Under the pieces are notes generated by a model that saw nothing but the letters and a program-made list of their open reading frames with translations, was not told the DNA's origin and ran no database searches. Both the position numbers and the translations under genes were made by a program. Shown here piece by piece: positions 3,169 through 5,563 of a DNA stretch of 5,563 nt (its first letter is position 1; each line of letters begins with the position of its first letter). The DNA comes from Rhodoferax sp. Its GTDB lineage: Bacteria; Pseudomonadota; Gammaproteobacteria; Burkholderiales; Burkholderiaceae. Location of the stretch: the NCBI GenBank assembly GCA_028292075.1, contig JAQGNA010000546.1, positions 1-5,563 of the forward strand. The letters run 5' to 3'.

Positions 3169-5563
3169 TTACCAATGGAAACCTGCGCCCACCGCCACGC
3201 CGACCTTGCCGCGCGAATTGGCGGCACCGTTGATCTTGATCACCCATTTGCCGTTTTCAGACAGGGTGGACACGCCCACCGCAATCGATGTCTGGCCCTG
3301 GTAGGTTGCAGCACCGGCAGCCATCATGCTTTTGCCCGGAATGTAGGCCTGCGGCATGCTGGCCATCGCCATGGCGCCGGCCGTGCCTGCATCGGCATCC
3401 TTGGCATTGGAGTCCATGCGTTGGGCCATGTCGTTCACGGCCTTGCCAATGGTGTTCAAGCCATTGTTCATCTGGTTCACGTTGACCGCATCAGTACCGT
3501 TCACGCCAGGCGCCAGGTTGGACACCGTGGTGCCGCCCAGGGCGAGTCCGCCGCCCAGCGTTACGTTGCTGTGGTCGGTCGAGCCGTCCGGGTTGGTCAC
3601 GTACTGCACCCCTCCCGACTGCACCACCTGCAACTGCTGCACGTTCACCGCGTCTGTCGGGTTGACGCCCGTGCCCACGTTGGTGATGACGTTGCCGCCC
3701 ATGTTCACCGTGGTGCCAGCGCCCACCGTCAGGCTCTTGTTGATGGTGGTGCCGCCTGACAGCACCGTCGGGCCGGTGGCTGTCAGGTTGGTGGTGTTCA
3801 CGGTGGTGAACGTCGGCGCCATGCTGGTGGCGATCTGCACGTCGCTGCCCACCTGGGTGATGGCGATGTTGTTGCCCGCGGTGAAAGTCGCGGTGGCGCC
3901 TGGCGCGATGTTGGTCACGCCGGTGCCGATGACGATGCCGGTGCCCGTTTGCGCTGTGGTCATATTCCAGCCCTTGCTGGCGACACCGCTGACGGCGTTC
4001 AACTGGTCGACGTTCACACCGTCGGTGCCGGCCACGCCTTTGCCGACATTGGTCAGCACGTTGCCGCCCATGTTCACCGTCTGGCCTGCGCCCAGCGTCA
4101 AGCCGCCGTTGAGGGTCGTCGGGCCGGCCACAGTCATTGCGCCGCCAATGATGGCGGCGCCAGTGGTCGTCAAGCTGCTGAACACCGGAGCGTCGGCCAT
4201 CTTGATCTGCACTTCGTTGCCCACCACTTCGGTCTTCAGGTTGGCGCCCGAGTAGGTGCCCGCCGTCGTGGCCGCGCCGGTGATCTGCAGGGTCTCGCCC
4301 AGTTTGCGCTCGACCGTGCCGGTGTTGCCGGTGAACGTCAGCGGGTTGTTGGCCAGGTTGGTGATGGACGTGGTGTTGGCCGCCACGTTCTGGTTGGTCG
4401 CATAGAGCTGCGCGCCGTTGACCGCATCGGTGCTGGTGGCGTTGAGGGCGCCCTGGTGCACGCTGCTGATCGTGGTGCCGCCGGTGACGCCGCCGTCGGT
4501 GGAGACCGGGCCGGACAGCGGCACGCTGTTGTAGTTGATGCTGCCGTCCGGGTTCTTGCCATACTGCACGCCCGCTGCCGCTACGTTGTTGATGTTGGTC
4601 GACAAGGTGTCGGCCACGCTGTAGAGCTGGCTACCGTTGACCGCATCGGTGCTGGTGGCGGTGATGCGGCCTGCGGCCACGTTGGTCAGGGTGCGCTCGG
4701 CGCCCACGTCACCTATGCTGACCGTGCTGGTGGGCGCGGTACCGGCAAAGCCGCTGTAGGTCGTGCTGCCCACGGTGGCGCTGGTGGTGGCCACGGCCAC
4801 TGCCGTCTTGCTGCCGGCGCCCAGGGCGACTGCGCCCTCTTCGCTGGCCGCCGCGCCGTTGCCCAGGGCCAGGCTGTTTACAGCCGTGCTGGTGGCGTTG
4901 TAGCCGACAGCCGTCGAGCCCATACCGTTGGCGAACGCATCGGCTGGTGCCAGGCCGGTCTCATTGGTGCGCACATAACGAACGCCGACGCCGTTGAGCG
5001 TGGTGTAGGCCGTGCTGGTGTCGCCGGCGACCTGGTACAGCTGCGCGCCGTTGACCGCATCGGTGCTGGTCGCGTTGACCGCGCCCTGGTGCAGGTTGCT
5101 GATCGTGGTACCGCCCGTGACGCCGCCGTCGGTCGAGACCGGGCCGGCCAAAGGCACCGTCGAGTAGTTCACCGTGCCGTCCGGGTTCTTGCCGTACTGC
5201 ACGCCCGCTGCCGCCACGTTGTTGATGTTGGTCGTCAGGGTATCGGACACATCGAACAGCTGGCTGCCGTTGACCGCATCGGTGCTGGTCGAGTTCACTG
5301 CGCCGGCACCGACGTTGGTGATGACATTGCCGGCCATGTTCAGGCCGCCGTTCAGCGTCGTCAGGCCGGTCACGGTCAGCGGGCCGCCAATGGTGGCGGC
5401 GCCAGTGGTCGTCAGGCTGGCAAACACCGGAGCGTCGGCCATCTTGACCTGCACTTCGTTGCCCACCACTTCGGTCTTCAGGTTGGCGCCCGAGTAGGTG
5501 CCCGCCGTCGTGGCCGCGCCGGTGATCTGCAGCGTCTCGCCCAGCTTGCGCGCAACCGAGCCG
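3169..5563 (-). CDS. YadA-like trimeric autotransporter adhesin, C-terminal part (5' end outside the window)
   Basis: The frame is open from the right edge to TAA at 3169-3171, giving 797 visible residues. Numbered from the first visible codon, the order is: a KLGETLQITG unit (about 1-74); two YadA necks of type TSTDAVNGSQL/GAQL flanking a GVQYGKNPDG domain (89-176); a head region (about 191-293) with YadA-type SLALGNG and GAVALGAGS repeats and a closing TVSIGDVGAERTLTNVAAG; a second neck-GVQYGKNPDG-neck block (300-387); a second KLGETLQITG unit (415-488); two TVNMGGNVxTNVG units; a short Gly-Trp domain (GWNMTTAQ, then FTAGNNIAIT); a last neck (GTDAVNVNQM); a coiled-coil stalk; and a YadA anchor (725-797) ending in Phe-His-Trp. 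The final aromatic residue fits BAM-dependent insertion. Such proteins form homotrimers, export their own passenger and bind host or abiotic surfaces. The ligand cannot be predicted. Signal peptide and N-terminal head are not in view. Confidence 0.97.
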   Translation of the reverse strand, partial: GSVARKLGETLQITGAATTAGTYSGANLKTEVVGNEVQVKMADAPVFASLTTTGAATIGGPLTVTGLTTLNGGLNMAGNVITNVGAGAVNSTSTDAVNGSQLFDVSDTLTTNINNVAAAGVQYGKNPDGTVNYSTVPLAGPVSTDGGVTGGTTISNLHQGAVNATSTDAVNGAQLYQVAGDTSTAYTTLNGVGVRYVRTNETGLAPADAFANGMGSTAVGYNATSTAVNSLALGNGAAASEEGAVALGAGSKTAVAVATTSATVGSTTYSGFAGTAPTSTVSIGDVGAERTLTNVAAGRITATSTDAVNGSQLYSVADTLSTNINNVAAAGVQYGKNPDGSINYNSVPLSGPVSTDGGVTGGTTISSVHQGALNATSTDAVNGAQLYATNQNVAANTTSITNLANNPLTFTGNTGTVERKLGETLQITGAATTAGTYSGANLKTEVVGNEVQIKMADAPVFSSLTTTGAAIIGGAMTVAGPTTLNGGLTLGAGQTVNMGGNVLTNVGKGVAGTDGVNVDQLNAVSGVASKGWNMTTAQTGTGIVIGTGVTNIAPGATATFTAGNNIAITQVGSDVQIATSMAPTFTTVNTTNLTATGPTVLSGGTTINKSLTVGAGTTVNMGGNVITNVGTGVNPTDAVNVQQLQVVQSGGVQYVTNPDGSTDHSNVTLGGGLALGGTTVSNLAPGVNGTDAVNVNQMNNGLNTIGKAVNDMAQRMDSNAKDADAGTAGAMAMASMPQAYIPGKSMMAAGAATYQGQTSIAVGVSTLSENGKWVIKINGAANSRGKVGVAVGAGFHW
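3172..3390 (-). other. YadA membrane anchor domain of the adhesin
   Basis: The last 73 residues contain the beta strands of the YADA anchor: AGAMAMASMPQAYIPGKSM, TYQGQTSIAVGVS, GKWVIKINGAAN and GKVGVAVGAGFHW. Three chains together make a 12-stranded outer-membrane barrel. The preceding stalk (IGKAVNDMAQRMDSNAKDAD) would fill the pore as a coiled coil. The domain is complete, so the end of the gene is intact. Confidence 0.93.
3691..3711 (-). repeat. TVNMGGNV unit, copy 2
   Basis: Identical at DNA level to 4060-4080; here it leads into NVGTGVNPTDAVNVQQL. Confidence 0.8.
4060..4080 (-). repeat. TVNMGGNV unit, copy 1
   Basis: This 21-base stretch is identical to 3691-3711, 369 bp (123 codons) away, and encodes the TVNMGGNV part of TVNMGGNVxTNVG. 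A weaker third version (NMAGNVITNVG) lies around 5310-5340. Each stands just before a GTDAVNV-type or neck motif. Confidence 0.8.
4099..4320 (-). repeat. KLGETLQITG unit, copy 2
   Basis: Second copy of the unit at 5341-5563. It is preceded by NLANNPLTFTGNTGTVER, a natural stalk connector, and followed by TLGAGQTVNMGGNV; copy 1 continues instead with NMAGNVITNVG. The copies therefore diverge after the TTLNGGL segment. Confidence 0.9.
4402..4665 (-). repeat. Neck-GVQYGKNPDG-neck block, copy 2
   Basis: Second copy of the 264-bp block at 5035-5298. Most protein differences are conservative (Thr/Ser, Val/Ile, Phe/Tyr), consistent with a duplication kept under structural selection. Confidence 0.9.
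4684..4992 (-). other. YadA-type head region within the adhesin
   Basis: This segment encodes VGVRYVRTNE, then SxALGxGA-type left-handed beta-roll repeats (STAVGYNATS, NSLALGNGAAAS, GAVALGAGS), a Thr/Ser/Ala-rich insertion, and TVSIGDVGAERTLTNVAAG, the usual last head strand before a neck. Only a few head repeats are present, so this is a short head in the middle of the stalk, not the N-terminal tip. It sits between two near-copies of the neck block. Confidence 0.8.
5035..5298 (-). repeat. Neck-GVQYGKNPDG-neck block, copy 1
   Basis: This 264-bp block recurs at 4402-4665, exactly 633 bp (211 codons) away. The encoded 88-residue segments agree at about 73 positions, including two TSTDAVNG necks, NINNVAAAGVQYGKNPDG and GPVSTDGGVTGGTTIS. 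At DNA level the stretch around 5101-5149 is nearly identical to 4468-4516. Confidence 0.9.
5341..5563 (-). repeat. KLGETLQITG unit, copy 1 (cut by the window edge)
   Basis: The 222 visible bases recur at 4099-4320 with an offset of 1242 bp (414 codons). The encoded 74-residue segments differ at about nine positions. Shared motifs include KLGETLQITGAATTAG, YSGANLKTEVVGNEVQ and TTLNGGL. The start of this copy is not visible. Confidence 0.9.

Noticed and set aside
3356..4255. + strand open frame of about 300 codons antisense to the adhesin
   Set aside because: Its Pro/Val/Thr-rich, membrane-like look mirrors the Gly/Thr/Asn repeats on the minus strand. The minus-strand frame has necks, head repeats and a complete YadA anchor.
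4402..5298. Regularly recurring short motifs that might suggest a CRISPR-like or VNTR array
   Set aside because: The recurring ACCGCATCGGTGCTGGT pieces encode the TSTDAV part of autotransporter necks in frame. Their spacing is irregular and they lie within one protein-coding frame.

Overview
The window looks like DNA from a high-GC betaproteobacterium, most likely Burkholderiales. The reasons are a Bug/TctC-type solute-binding protein, a beta-type SlyX, and a YadA-like trimeric autotransporter followed by an OmpA-family lipoprotein. No RNA gene, insertion sequence or CRISPR array is visible. The genus cannot be fixed from the sequence.

Layout. Positions 1-227 (+ strand) hold the C-terminal end of a Bug-family (TctC) periplasmic solute-binding protein. 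Its stop codon overlaps the ATG of a second + strand gene, which can be followed for only about 25 codons. Around 294-312 the coding pattern changes strand and composition: G+C is about 71% in 1-300 and about 59% in 301-600 (hand count). From there to the right edge every gene is on the minus strand. In transcription order these are: the 3' part of a large trimeric autotransporter adhesin (TAA, 5563 to 3169, start outside the window), a lipoprotein joining a BamE/SmpA-like domain to an OmpA_C peptidoglycan-binding domain (3056 to 2199), a class I SAM methyltransferase with a regulatory domain and a C-terminal winged-helix-like domain (2134 to 548), and slyX (477 to 214). The slyX C-terminus has been replaced by antisense sequence of the left-hand genes.

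How the genes may work together. The TAA ends in a YadA anchor that forms the trimeric outer-membrane pore. The next gene has the same two-domain plan as TpgA of Acinetobacter sp. Tol 5, a periplasmic partner that ties a TAA to peptidoglycan. The third gene belongs to the methyltransferase type that includes the rickettsial enzymes PKMT1/PKMT2, which methylate lysines of the outer-membrane autotransporter OmpB. The arrangement therefore suggests an adhesin, its cell-wall anchor, and possibly an enzyme that modifies it. The first two links rest on recognisable families; the modification link is a hypothesis. A strong 13-bp stem-loop lies between the TAA and the lipoprotein and may set their relative expression.

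Two cautions. The left junction could be a real rearrangement or an assembly/library chimera. The right edge falls inside one of the internal repeats of the TAA, so the repeat number upstream cannot be judged.
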